Below, one piece after another: positions 25,950 through 34,604 of a stretch of DNA of 64,000 nucleotides; position 1 is the first letter of the stretch, and each line of letters opens with the position of its first letter. The stretch is from contig CAYYZO010000002.1 of assembly GCA_964476185.1 (NCBI GenBank), positions 42,559 through 106,558 of the forward strand. The letters are read 5' to 3'. Origin of the DNA: DATNBU01 sp964476185 (GTDB lineage: Bacteria > Desulfobacterota > Binatia > UBA1149 > CAITLU01). Under the pieces are notes generated by a model. That model made no database searches. It was not told the origin of the DNA and worked only from the letters and a program-made list of their open reading frames with translations. The translations under genes and the position numbers were made by a program.

Positions 25950-26989
25950 ACGGCCGGAGCGACGCCGTGCGCGCGGGCGTCGCCGGCGCCGGCCATCTCG
26001 GCGCACTGCACGCCGCGAAGTACGCCGCCGCGCTCGGCGCGCTCCTCGTCGGCGTCTACGATCCCGACGCGGCGCGCGCGCGCGACGTCGCCGCGCGCAC
26101 GGGCTGCCGCGCGTTCGATTCGCTCGACGCGCTTCTCGCGGAAGTCGACTGCGCGAGCGTCGCGGCGGTGACCGCGGCTCACCACGAGGTGGCCGGCGAG
26201 GCGATCGCGCGCGGCGTGCACGTGCTCGTCGAGAAGCCGCTGGCGGCGACGCTCGCGGAGGCGCGCTCCCTGGTGGAGGCGGCCGAGGCCGCCGGCGTGC
26301 TTCTCCAGGTCGGGCACCTCGAGCGCTTCAACCCCGCGTTCGCGGACCTGCCGCGCGTCGTCGGCCATCCCCGCTTCATCGAGTGCCACCGCCTCGCCCC
26401 GTTCGCCGGCCGCGGCGCCGACACCGACGTGATCTTCGACGTGATGATCCACGACCTCGACCTGATCGCGTTCGTCGTCGGCCGGCCGCTGGTGTCGGCC
26501 GAGGCGATCGGCGTGCCGGTGCTGAGCGACCACGCCGACATCGCGAACGCGCGCCTGCGTTTCGAGGGCGGCTGCATCGCGAACGTGACCGCGAGCCGCG
26601 TCTCGCTCAAGCGCGAGCGGCGCCTGCGGATCTTCCAGGAGGACGCGTACGTCGCCGTCGACTTCGACGCGCACAGCCTGCGCATCGTGCGCCGCCGGGC
26701 CGGCGCCGGCCCGATCGACCCGTCGTCGCCGATGGACGCGAGCGAACTCGAGGAGCGCGGCGTCGCCGAGGTCGCCGAGGCGCTGCGCGACGAGATCGCC
26801 GCGTTCGCCGCCGGCGGGCGCGGCCGCCGCGGCGGCGCGGCGGCCGAGGGCGGCGAGGCCGGAGCCGTAGCGGTGAGCGGACGCGAGGCGCTCGTCGCGC
26901 TGGAGATCGCCGAACGCGTTCGCGACTCGGCCGCGCGGGAAACGGGGGGCCGCGGTCCCGGCGAGACGCCGGCCGGCGAGGCGCCGTGA
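25946..26989 (+). CDS. Gfo/Idh/MocA-family oxidoreductase in the lpx cluster
   Basis: 347 residues. The Rossmann fold opens RAGVAGAGHLGALHAAKYA, the EKP motif is VLVEKPLAATLAEA, and the active-site helix is DVMIHDLDLIAFVV. An Ala/Gly-rich insertion lies near the C-terminus (about 290-315). Gfo/Idh enzymes between lpxI and lpxB are common in LPS clusters, but the reaction is often unknown. One described example is GnnA, which oxidises UDP-GlcNAc ahead of amination to UDP-GlcNAc3N. No GnnB aminotransferase is adjacent; a DegT enzyme lies 27 kb away. Overlaps lpxI and lpxB by 4 nt each. Confidence 0.88.
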   Translation: MNGRSDAVRAGVAGAGHLGALHAAKYAAALGALLVGVYDPDAARARDVAARTGCRAFDSLDALLAEVDCASVAAVTAAHHEVAGEAIARGVHVLVEKPLAATLAEARSLVEAAEAAGVLLQVGHLERFNPAFADLPRVVGHPRFIECHRLAPFAGRGADTDVIFDVMIHDLDLIAFVVGRPLVSAEAIGVPVLSDHADIANARLRFEGGCIANVTASRVSLKRERRLRIFQEDAYVAVDFDAHSLRIVRRRAGAGPIDPSSPMDASELEERGVAEVAEALRDEIAAFAAGGRGRRGGAAAEGGEAGAVAVSGREALVALEIAERVRDSAARETGGRGPGETPAGEAP

Positions 26990-28128
26990 GCGGGAAGCGC
27001 ATCCTGCTCGTCGCGGGCGAGGCCTCCGGCGACGCGCTCGGCGCCCGGCTCGCCGCGTCCCTTCGACGCGCCGACCCCTCCCTGGACCTCTACGGCGTCG
27101 CCGGCCCGGCGATGCGCGAAGCCGGCGTGCGCACGCTCGCGGGCACCGAGGAACTCAGCGTGATGGGCTTCGCCGAACTCGGTCGCGAGCTCGGCCGGGT
27201 GCTCGGCGTGCTGCGGATGCTCCGGCGCGAGCTTCGCGAGCGCTCGCCGGACCTGTTCGTGCCGATCGACTTCCCCGACTTCAACCTGCCGCTCTGTCGC
27301 AGCGCCAGCGGCGCGGGCGTGCCGGTGTTCTACTACGTGAGCCCCCAGATCTGGGCCTGGCGCCGCGGGCGCATCGACACGATCGCGCGCACCGTGCGAC
27401 GCATGGTCGTGCTGTTCCCGTTCGAGGCCGAGCTCTACCGCGAGCGCGGCATCGACGCGCACTTCGTCGGCCACCCGCTCGCGGAGGACTGCCGCCCGAC
27501 GCGCCCGCGCGAGCAGGTCCGCGCCGAGCTCGGCGTCGCGGGCGGACGCAGGCTCGTCGCGCTGTTGCCGGGCAGCCGCCGCCGTGAGGTCGAGACGATG
27601 CTGCCGGTCATGGCCGACGCGGCGGGCCGGCTCGGCCCGGACGTGGCCGCCGTGGTTGCCGAAGCTCCTGCGCTCGCTCCCGGGCTGGTGTCTTCCGTGC
27701 TCGCGGCGGTCCGGGCGCCGGCCGCGTCCGCGGCGGTCGCCACCCGGCGCGGGGACACCTACAATCTGCTCGCCGCCGCGGACGCGGCCTTCGTGACATC
27801 GGGCACCGCCACGCTGGAGGCGGCGCTCGTCGGTTGTCCGGCGGTGGTGGCGTACAGGATGTCGGCTTTCAGCTATGCGCTCGCGCGCCGCCTCGTGAAG
27901 GTGCCGTACATCGCGATGCCGAACCTGCTGCTCGGCCGCCGCGTCGTTCCGGAACTCGTGCAGCACGACGCCGAGCCGGCCAGGCTGGCGGTCGAGGCGC
28001 GCCGCCTGCTCGACGACGCGGCCGAGCGCGAGCGGATGCTGGCCGACTTCGCCGAGATCCGGGCGATGCTCGTCCGCCCGGGCGCGGCCGACCGCGCCGC
28101 CGCCCTCGCTTTGGAGCTGGTGCCCTGA
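26986..28128 (+). CDS. lpxB: Lipid A disaccharide synthase LpxB
   Basis: 380 residues from GTG 26986 (GTGA overlap with the oxidoreductase). GT-B fold of family GT19: LLVAGEASGDALGARL at the N-terminus, PDLFVPIDFPDFN, YYVSPQIWAWRRGRI, VGHPLAED, LPGSRRREVE and the donor-binding SGTATLEAALVGCPAVVAYRMS. It joins UDP-diacylglucosamine (LpxI substrate) and lipid X (LpxI product). All family motifs are present and the length is usual. Confidence 0.97.
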   Translation: MSGKRILLVAGEASGDALGARLAASLRRADPSLDLYGVAGPAMREAGVRTLAGTEELSVMGFAELGRELGRVLGVLRMLRRELRERSPDLFVPIDFPDFNLPLCRSASGAGVPVFYYVSPQIWAWRRGRIDTIARTVRRMVVLFPFEAELYRERGIDAHFVGHPLAEDCRPTRPREQVRAELGVAGGRRLVALLPGSRRREVETMLPVMADAAGRLGPDVAAVVAEAPALAPGLVSSVLAAVRAPAASAAVATRRGDTYNLLAAADAAFVTSGTATLEAALVGCPAVVAYRMSAFSYALARRLVKVPYIAMPNLLLGRRVVPELVQHDAEPARLAVEARRLLDDAAERERMLADFAEIRAMLVRPGAADRAAALALELVP

Positions 28129-29870
28129 ACGCGCGCGAGGCCACGCGCCGGCTGCTCGCGTTCCTGCGGCCCTACCTGTGGCCGCAGTTCGCCGGCGCGC
28201 TCGCCTGCATGCTGACCTACAGCGCGATGTCCGGGGCGGTGCCCTGGCTCGTGCGCAGCCTGATCGACGACGTGTTCGCGGCGCGCGACGAACGCATGCT
28301 CGACGTGCTCCCTGGCCTCATCGTCGTCGTGTTCCTCGTTCGAGCGGGCGTGAACTTCGGCCAGGCCTACCTCGGCGAGTGGGTCGGCGAGAGCGTCGTC
28401 TTCGACCTGCGCGCGCGCCTGCAGCAGAAGGTGCAGCGCCTTCCGGTGTCGTTCTTCGACCGCACGGCCTCCCAGCAGGTCGTCTCCCGCATGACGAGCG
28501 ACGTGCTGCTGGTGCGCCAGGCGCTGACCGAGGGGGCCGCGTCGGTGCTGCGCGACCTGACGACGATGGCCGTGCTGGTCGTCGTCGCGTTCTGGCTCGA
28601 CGCGACGCTGGCGGTGATCGCGTTCTTCGTTCTGCCGCTGATCGTGCTGCCGGTGGCGGCGCTGTCGCGCAGGATGCGCTCGCTGTCGCGGCGCGGCCTC
28701 GACACGCTCGGCGGCCTGTCGGCGCTGCTGCTCGAGACCGTGCTCGGCGCGCGCGTCGTCAAGGCGTTCGGCATGCAGGACTACGAGCGCGAGCGCTTCG
28801 AGGGCGAGAACCGCCGGTTGCGCCGCCTGCACCTGAAGAGCGCGCGGATCGGGGCCGTCGGCGCGCCGATGACCGAGGTGCTCGCGGCCGTCGGCATCGC
28901 CGGCACGCTCTGGTACGGCGGGACGTCGGTGTTCGCGGGAGGTCGCACGGCGGGCGGCTTCCTCGCGTTCATGACGACGCTGGTGCTGATCTACGAACCG
29001 GCCAAGAAGCTCGCGCGCACGAACACCGTCGTGCAGGCCGGGCTCGGCGCGGCCGAGCGCATCTTCGCGCTGCTCGACCATCCCGAGGAGGACGAGGGCG
29101 CCGCCGAACCCGGCGCGCCGCGCCTCGCGCTCGAGGACGCGATCCGCTTCGAGGGCGTTCGCTTCGCGTACGACTCCCAGGAGGTCCTGCACGGGATCGA
29201 TCTCGAGGTCCGCGCCGGCGAGGTCGTCGCGCTGGTCGGCCCGAGCGGCGGCGGCAAGACGACGATCGCGGACCTGATCCCGCGTTTCTACGACGCCACC
29301 GGCGGGCGCATCACGCTCGACGGCCGCGACCTGCGCGAGTTGCCGCTCGCGAGCCTGCGGGCGAGCATCGCGGTCGTCACGCAGCACACGTTCCTGTTCA
29401 ACGACAGCGTGCGGGCGAACATCGCGTACGGCCGCGCGGACTGCGACGAGGCCGCGCTTCGCGGCGCGGCCGAGGCGGCCCACGCCGCCGAGTTCATCGA
29501 GAAGCTTCCCCACGGCTACGACACCGTCGTCGGCGAGATGGGCGTGCAGCTGTCGGGCGGGCAGCGCCAGAGGATCGCGATCGCGCGCGCGCTGCTCAAG
29601 GACGCGCCGATCCTGATCCTCGACGAGGCGACGAGTTCGCTGGACTCCGAGTCGGAGCGCGCGGTGCAGGCGGCCGTCGCACGGCTGATGGCCGGCCGCA
29701 CCACGCTCGTGATCGCGCACCGCCTGTCGACGATCCGGCGCGCCGACCGCATCGTCGTCGTCGAGGACGGCCGCATCGTCGAGTCCGGGACGCACGACGA
29801 GTTGATGGAAGGCGGCGCGCTGTACCGCCGCCTGCACGAGCTGCAGATCGTCGAGGAAGCGGCGGCGTGA
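28125..29870 (+). CDS. msbA: MsbA-like lipid A exporter, ABC transporter with probable CTG start
   Basis: 581 residues. Six membrane segments (about 20-300) are followed by a nucleotide-binding domain with Walker A GPSGGGKTTIADL, signature LSGGQRQRIAIARALL, Walker B ILILDEATSSLD and the H-loop VIAHRLST. Such exporters flip lipid A across the inner membrane, and the lpxB and waaA context supports this. The start is unusual. No ATG, GTG or TTG is usable before the first transmembrane helix. CTG 28125 overlaps the lpxB stop (CTGA), with GGAG 8 nt upstream. Confidence 0.92.
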   Translation: MNAREATRRLLAFLRPYLWPQFAGALACMLTYSAMSGAVPWLVRSLIDDVFAARDERMLDVLPGLIVVVFLVRAGVNFGQAYLGEWVGESVVFDLRARLQQKVQRLPVSFFDRTASQQVVSRMTSDVLLVRQALTEGAASVLRDLTTMAVLVVVAFWLDATLAVIAFFVLPLIVLPVAALSRRMRSLSRRGLDTLGGLSALLLETVLGARVVKAFGMQDYERERFEGENRRLRRLHLKSARIGAVGAPMTEVLAAVGIAGTLWYGGTSVFAGGRTAGGFLAFMTTLVLIYEPAKKLARTNTVVQAGLGAAERIFALLDHPEEDEGAAEPGAPRLALEDAIRFEGVRFAYDSQEVLHGIDLEVRAGEVVALVGPSGGGKTTIADLIPRFYDATGGRITLDGRDLRELPLASLRASIAVVTQHTFLFNDSVRANIAYGRADCDEAALRGAAEAAHAAEFIEKLPHGYDTVVGEMGVQLSGGQRQRIAIARALLKDAPILILDEATSSLDSESERAVQAAVARLMAGRTTLVIAHRLSTIRRADRIVVVEDGRIVESGTHDELMEGGALYRRLHELQIVEEAAA

Positions 29871-30676
29871 GCGCGGACGCGAAGCACGAACCCGGCGAGG
29901 ACGCGCGCGCGGCCGGGCCGCCCGTCGCGCCTCCGCGGCGCGAGCACGCCGCCGGCGACGCTGCTGCGCGCCCGCAGCGCGGGCTCCGGCGGTTCGCGCC
30001 GGTCGCGCGCCTCGAGATCGCGGCGGCGGCGCTGGCCGTCCGCACGGTGCTCGTGCTGCTCGGCGCGACCGTGCGCTGGAGCCGGCACGGGAGCGAGGAA
30101 CTCGAGCGCGCGTGGCAGACCGGCGAGCCCGTGCTGATGGCCTTCTGGCACGGCCGCTCGATCCTGCTGCCGTTCGTTTATCGCGGCCGCGGCGCCTGCA
30201 TCATGAACAGCACGCACCGCGACGGCGAGATCGTCTCGCGCGTGCTCGCGCGTTTCGGGATCTCGGCGACGCGCGGCAGCTCGACGCGCGGCGGGGTCCC
30301 CGGTTTCCGCGGCCTGCTGCGCGCGAACCGGCGCGGTCTCGACCTCGCGCTGATCCCGGACGGTCCGCGCGGGCCGGCCGGCGTCGCGAAGGCCGGCGCC
30401 GCCGAGCTCGCGATCGCGACCGGGGCCCCGCTGTTCCCGATGGCGGTGAGTTGCTCGCGAGGCTGGAGGCTCGGGACCTGGGACCGGATGATGATCCCGC
30501 GCCCGTTCTCGCGCGTGGTGCTCGTCGTCGGCGAGCCGCTGCGCGCGACGACCGGCGCCGCCTCGTCGCGCGCCGGGGAGCGCGAGGCGCTTCGCGCCGA
30601 ACTCGAGCGCCGCCTGCGGCGACTGACCGCCGAGGCCGACCGGCTCGCCGGTCGCGAGCCGGTCGAGGAAACCTGA
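29867..30676 (+). CDS. DUF374 lysophospholipid acyltransferase-like protein, LpxJ candidate
   Basis: 269 residues from GTG 29867 (GTGA overlap). After a disordered 45-residue N-terminus and one hydrophobic segment (EIAAAALAVRTVLVLLGATV) come the DUF374 motifs FWHGRSILLPF, NSTHRDGEIVSRVLARFG, GVPGFRGLLRANRRG and LALIPDGPRGPAG. LpxJ, the secondary lipid A acyltransferase of epsilonproteobacteria, belongs to this family. No LpxL/LpxM homologue is in the window. The position between the flippase and waaA makes an LpxJ-like role likely, but this is inference. Confidence 0.85.
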   Translation: MSADAKHEPGEDARAAGPPVAPPRREHAAGDAAARPQRGLRRFAPVARLEIAAAALAVRTVLVLLGATVRWSRHGSEELERAWQTGEPVLMAFWHGRSILLPFVYRGRGACIMNSTHRDGEIVSRVLARFGISATRGSSTRGGVPGFRGLLRANRRGLDLALIPDGPRGPAGVAKAGAAELAIATGAPLFPMAVSCSRGWRLGTWDRMMIPRPFSRVVLVVGEPLRATTGAASSRAGEREALRAELERRLRRLTAEADRLAGREPVEET

Positions 30677-32055
30677 TGCCGGCCGCGGACGGGGGAAGGG
30701 CGGCCGCCTCGGGGACGCCGGAGAGCAGCGCCGCCGCCGCGGCGCTGCTCGGCGCCGTGTACGCGGCGGCCGGAGCGGCGGCCGGAGCCTGGACGAGGCT
30801 GCGCGCGGCGAGGGCTCGCGGCACGACCGGCGCCGTCCTGTTCGAAGAGCGCCTCGGAAACTGGAGCGGCCACCGCGAGGCGGACGCGGCCTGGGTCTGG
30901 ATCCACGGGGCGTCGGTCGGCGAAGCCGAGATCGCGGTCGCGCTGGCGCGCGCCGTGGCCGACCGGGTCGCCCCCGGCCTGCGTCTGGTCGTGTCCGCGA
31001 CCACCGAAGCGGGAAGGGCTCGCGCCTCCCGCGAGGACTGGCTGGAAGCCCGTTATTTTCCGATCGATTACGCGACATTCTTGAAAAGGGTCCTGAAGCC
31101 GCGGCCACCGCTCCTGTTCGTCGCCGTCGAGACCGAGATCTGGCCGGCCGCCCTGGCCGAACTCGCGCGGCTCGGGGTGCCGACCGCGGTCGTCAACGCG
31201 CGGCTCTCCGAGCGTTCGCTGCCGTGGTATCGGCGTTTCGGCGCGCTGGTCGGGCCGCGCGTCGCCGCGCTCGACCGCGTGCTGGCGCGCGACGAGGAGG
31301 CGGCGCAGCGCTGGCGATCGATCGGCGCGGCCGCCGCAGCGGTGGAGGTCACCGGCAACATCAAGTTCGACCTCGCCCTTCCTGGGCAAGCTGTCGGGAC
31401 GGCGCCGCTTTTCGAGGCCAACCCGAGGCCGCTCGTGCTCGCGGCGTCGACCCACGACGGCGAGGAGGAAGGGGTCCTCGACGCGTTCGTGGAACTGCGC
31501 CGCCGCCATCCCGACGCGCGGCTGCTGCTGGCGCCGCGGCACCCGCGCCGCGCCTCGGCACTGCTCGGCCTGGCGCGCTCGCGCTGGCTCGCGGCGGTCG
31601 GCTGGAGCGACATCGTCGGCATCGCCGGCGCGTCGCGGATTCCCGACGCCCCGATCGCGTGGCCGTCGCGGGTCGACGTGGTGGTGCTCGACCGGCTCGG
31701 CCTGCTGCGCGCCGCCTACGCGGCGAGCCGGGCCTGCTTCGTCGGCGGCAGCTGGGTCGAGGGCCCCGGCGGCCACAACCTGCTCGAGTCGGTGGTCGCC
31801 GCGTGTCCCGCCAGCGCCGGGCCCCGTCTCGGGAACGTCGGCGACCAGGTCGCCGTGCTCGACGAGCGCGGCGCGCTGCGCATCGTCGAGAACGCCACCG
31901 ATCTGTCGAAGTTCTGGATGGAAGCGATCGATTCGCCGACTGTTTTGCGCGAGCGCTGCGACGCGGCCGGGCGCCTGCTCGAGCTCCGGCGCGGTGCGCT
32001 CGCCCGCAGCGCGGACGCGCTGGTCGTGCTGCTCCCGGCGGAGTGGCGCTCGTGA
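30676..32055 (+). CDS. waaA: Kdo transferase WaaA
   Basis: 459 residues; ATG 30676 shares its A with the preceding TGA. A short N-terminal hydrophobic anchor is followed by the GT30 fold with WIHGASVGEAEIAVA (catalytic Glu), SATTEAGRARA, PIDYATFLKRVLKPRPPLLFVAVETEIWP and the C-terminal CFVGGSWVEGPGGHNLLESV. It transfers Kdo from CMP-Kdo to the lipid A precursor. Whether it adds one or more residues cannot be read from sequence. A Kdo-kinase-like gene 2.5 kb downstream hints at single Kdo. Confidence 0.94.
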   Translation: MPAADGGRAAASGTPESSAAAAALLGAVYAAAGAAAGAWTRLRAARARGTTGAVLFEERLGNWSGHREADAAWVWIHGASVGEAEIAVALARAVADRVAPGLRLVVSATTEAGRARASREDWLEARYFPIDYATFLKRVLKPRPPLLFVAVETEIWPAALAELARLGVPTAVVNARLSERSLPWYRRFGALVGPRVAALDRVLARDEEAAQRWRSIGAAAAAVEVTGNIKFDLALPGQAVGTAPLFEANPRPLVLAASTHDGEEEGVLDAFVELRRRHPDARLLLAPRHPRRASALLGLARSRWLAAVGWSDIVGIAGASRIPDAPIAWPSRVDVVVLDRLGLLRAAYAASRACFVGGSWVEGPGGHNLLESVVAACPASAGPRLGNVGDQVAVLDERGALRIVENATDLSKFWMEAIDSPTVLRERCDAAGRLLELRRGALARSADALVVLLPAEWRS

Positions 32056-33179
32056 ACCGCAGGTCGGGCGAAGCGGCCGACGGACTCGAGTCGCTGTGGT
32101 ACGGCGTGGCGGCCTGGTCGCGCGTCGCCCGGGCCGCGCTCGCTCCGCTTGCGGCTGCGTTCGGCGCGGCGTCGGCGCTGCGCGGCGCGCTCTACGATCG
32201 CGGGGTCGCCGCCGTGCGCCGGGCGCCGCGCCCGGTCGTCAGCGTCGGCAGCCTTCGGGTAGGCGGGGCCGGGAAGACCCCGTTCGTGCTCTGGCTCGTG
32301 GCGCGGCTGCAGCAGGAGGGCTACCGCCCGTGCATCGTCCTTCGCGGCTACGGAGGCGAGGCCGGCGCGTCGCCGATCCTGCTCGACGCCGAGTCGGCGA
32401 CCGATCCGCGGGCAGTGGAAAGGGCCGGGGACGAGGCCGTGCTGCTCGCGCTCCGCAGCGGGGTTCCGGTCGTGGCCGGCGCCGACCGGCAGGCGGCGTG
32501 CGTGTTCGCGATCGCGCGGCTCGCCGGCACCGCGCGCGACCCGGACCTGTTCGTGCTCGACGACGGCTTCCAGCATCGCGCGCTGGCCCGCGACGTCGAC
32601 ATCGTGCTGGTGGCCGGCTCCGAGGCCTCCGAGCGGCTGCTGCCCGCCGGTCCGCTGCGCGAGGCGGCCGGCGCGCTCGCCCGCGCGGACGCCGTCGTGC
32701 TGGTCGCGGGAGAACCCGATCCGGCGTTCCTCGGCGCGAGGCCGCACGGCGCGCTCGCAGTGTGCGCGCGGACCCGCGCCCGGGCGCTCGTGCGCTCGGT
32801 CGGCGAAGCGGACGGGCAGCGGGAGGACGCCGGGCGGGACGTTCGCACGCTCGCGGGCCGCCGCGTCGTCGCGGTCGCGGCGATCGCGCGGCCGGGGCGG
32901 TTCCTGCGGGAACTCGAACGCCTCGGCGCGGTCGTCGTCGCCCGCGTGCTGCGCCGCGACCATCACCGCTACGACGCGGCGGACGTCGCGGAGATCGAGG
33001 CGGCCGCTGCCGCCGCGGACTTCGTCGTCACGACCGAGAAGGACCTCGTCAAGCTGCAGGCGATGCGACTCGGCGCGGCTCCCCTCGCGCTGCGCATCGA
33101 GCTGGAGGTCGACGACGGCGACGCGATCGTCGACCTCGTGCGCGCGCGTGCGCTGTCTCCCGCACGGTTTGACCGCTGA
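32052..33179 (+). CDS. lpxK: Tetraacyldisaccharide 4'-kinase LpxK
   Basis: 375 residues from GTG 32052 (GTGA overlap with waaA). N-terminal hydrophobic region, then the unusual P-loop SVGSLRVGGAGKTPFVLWL, IVLRGYGGE, RAGDEAVLLA and DDGFQHRALARDVDIVLV, all LpxK signatures. The C-terminal part has RDHHRYDAADV and VVTTEKDLVKL. It phosphorylates the 4' position of the lipid A disaccharide at the inner membrane. It closes the lpxA-lpxK block; a 162-nt gap follows. Confidence 0.96.
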   Translation: MNRRSGEAADGLESLWYGVAAWSRVARAALAPLAAAFGAASALRGALYDRGVAAVRRAPRPVVSVGSLRVGGAGKTPFVLWLVARLQQEGYRPCIVLRGYGGEAGASPILLDAESATDPRAVERAGDEAVLLALRSGVPVVAGADRQAACVFAIARLAGTARDPDLFVLDDGFQHRALARDVDIVLVAGSEASERLLPAGPLREAAGALARADAVVLVAGEPDPAFLGARPHGALAVCARTRARALVRSVGEADGQREDAGRDVRTLAGRRVVAVAAIARPGRFLRELERLGAVVVARVLRRDHHRYDAADVAEIEAAAAAADFVVTTEKDLVKLQAMRLGAAPLALRIELEVDDGDAIVDLVRARALSPARFDR

Positions 33180-33341
33180 CGGCTTCGCACGCATGATCCG
33201 GCGCCTCGCACCGAACGGCGCCGGGATCCCCGCATTCCCGCCGGACCGACGTGCGGTTGCCGGACCGAATCTCCCGAGGTTGTTGATGTCGTCTCGCCTG
33301 AAGTTTCGCGCCCCCGCGGCGCTGCCGACGAGGCCGGCGCC

Positions 33342-34283
33342 GTGAGGGCCCTGGTCACCGGCGTCGCCGGTTTCATCGGTTCGACGCTGGCCGAGCGTCT
33401 CGTCGCCGACGGTCACGAAGTGGTCGGCATCGACTGCTTCCTCGACTACTACCCCCGCGCCGTCAAGGAGGGGAATCTCGCGGCCCTCGCCGCGGGGCCG
33501 CGCTTCCGCTTCGTCGAGGCCAGCCTCGTCGACGCCGACCTCGGCGGCCTGCTGGAGGGCGTGGACTGGGTGTTCCACCAGGCCGCCCAGGCCGGGGTGC
33601 GCTCGAGCTGGGGCGCGGACTTCCGGATCTACAGCGACAACAACGTCTACGCGACGCAGCGCCTGCTCGAGGCCTGTCGTTCGACCTCGCTCTCGAAGTT
33701 CGTCTACGCGTCCTCGTCGTCGGTCTACGGCGACACGACCGACCTGCCGATGCGCGAGACGAGCATGCCGCGGCCGGTCTCGCCCTACGGGGTCAGCAAG
33801 CTCGCCGCCGAGCACCTCGTCTGGCTCTACTTCAAGAACTTCGGCCTGCCGACGGTCTCGCTGCGCTATTTCACGGTCTACGGACCCCGCCAGCGGCCGG
33901 ACATGGCCTTCCACCGTTTCATCAACTCGGTGATCGACGACCGCCCGATCGTGCTCTACGGTGACGGCGAGCAATCGCGCGACTTCACGTTCGTCGGCGA
34001 CATCGTCGCCGCCAACGTCGCCGCGGCCGCGAGCGACGCCGTCGGCGCGGTCTACAACCTCGGCGGCGGCAGCCGCACGACGGTCAACGAGGTGATCGCG
34101 ACGATCGGACGTCTCGTCGGCCGCGAGCCGCGCGTCGACCGCCGCGACGTCCAGAAGGGCGACGTCAAGCACACCGCGGCCGACACGAGCGCGGCGCGGC
34201 GCGAGATCGCTTTCGCGCCGAAGGTGCCGCTCGTCGAGGGGCTCGAGCGCCAGGTGGCCTGGCAGCGCTCGCTGCGCGGCTGA
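33342..34283 (+). CDS. NAD-dependent sugar-nucleotide epimerase (UDP-glucuronate/UDP-glucose 4-epimerase family)
   Basis: 313 residues from GTG. Extended SDR with TGVAGFIGSTLAERL for NAD binding, active-site YASSSSVYGDT and YGVSK (Tyr/Lys pair), then SLRYFTVYGPRQRPDMAFHRFI and GDGEQSRDFTFVGDIV. The RQRPDMAFHRFI segment resembles UDP-glucuronate 4-epimerases, but exact substrate cannot be fixed. It follows lpxK and probably provides a nucleotide sugar for LPS core or O-chain. Confidence 0.88.
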   Translation: MRALVTGVAGFIGSTLAERLVADGHEVVGIDCFLDYYPRAVKEGNLAALAAGPRFRFVEASLVDADLGGLLEGVDWVFHQAAQAGVRSSWGADFRIYSDNNVYATQRLLEACRSTSLSKFVYASSSSVYGDTTDLPMRETSMPRPVSPYGVSKLAAEHLVWLYFKNFGLPTVSLRYFTVYGPRQRPDMAFHRFINSVIDDRPIVLYGDGEQSRDFTFVGDIVAANVAAAASDAVGAVYNLGGGSRTTVNEVIATIGRLVGREPRVDRRDVQKGDVKHTAADTSAARREIAFAPKVPLVEGLERQVAWQRSLRG

Positions 34284-34323
34284 GCGCGGCGAACCGGACG
34301 AACCGCCGCAACGGAGGAACGCG

Positions 34324-34533
34324 ATGCCCGTGCACAAGAAACTTCTCGAAGTGCTCGTCTGCCCCGCCTGCAAGGGGCCGCTCGCGCCGGTGCGTTCGCA
34401 GGCCGAGGCCGGCCAGGCGCCGTCGTCCGACGCGGCCCTCGTCGGACTCGACTGCCGCGCGTGCCGGCTGCGCTACCCGGTCGTCGACGACATCCCCGTG
34501 ATGCTGGTCGACCAGGCCCAGCGCATCTCGTGA
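34324..34533 (+). CDS. Trm112/YcaR-family small zinc-ribbon-like protein
   Basis: 69 residues. The pattern is HKKLLEVLVCPACKGPL, an extra loop, then LDCRACRLRYPVVDDIPVML, with two CxxC pairs and the PVVDDIPVM signature. In gammaproteobacteria the homologue YcaR sits beside lpxK and kdsB. Here it lies 1.1 kb after lpxK and before a Kdo-kinase-like gene, so the association with the LPS genes is kept. Molecular role in bacteria is unclear. GGAGG lies upstream of the ATG. Confidence 0.92.
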   Translation: MPVHKKLLEVLVCPACKGPLAPVRSQAEAGQAPSSDAALVGLDCRACRLRYPVVDDIPVMLVDQAQRIS

Positions 34534-34604
34534 TCCAGCGAACCGCGCCGTCGTCGCCGCCCGCCCCGGCGGCAGCGACGGCCTGACCCGCGCCGGGCCG
34601 CAAC

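Noticed and set aside
33148..33345. Small + strand frame bridging lpxK and the epimerase gene
   Set aside because: Its first part overlaps lpxK in another frame and it has no ribosome site or family similarity. The gap is better read as untranslated.
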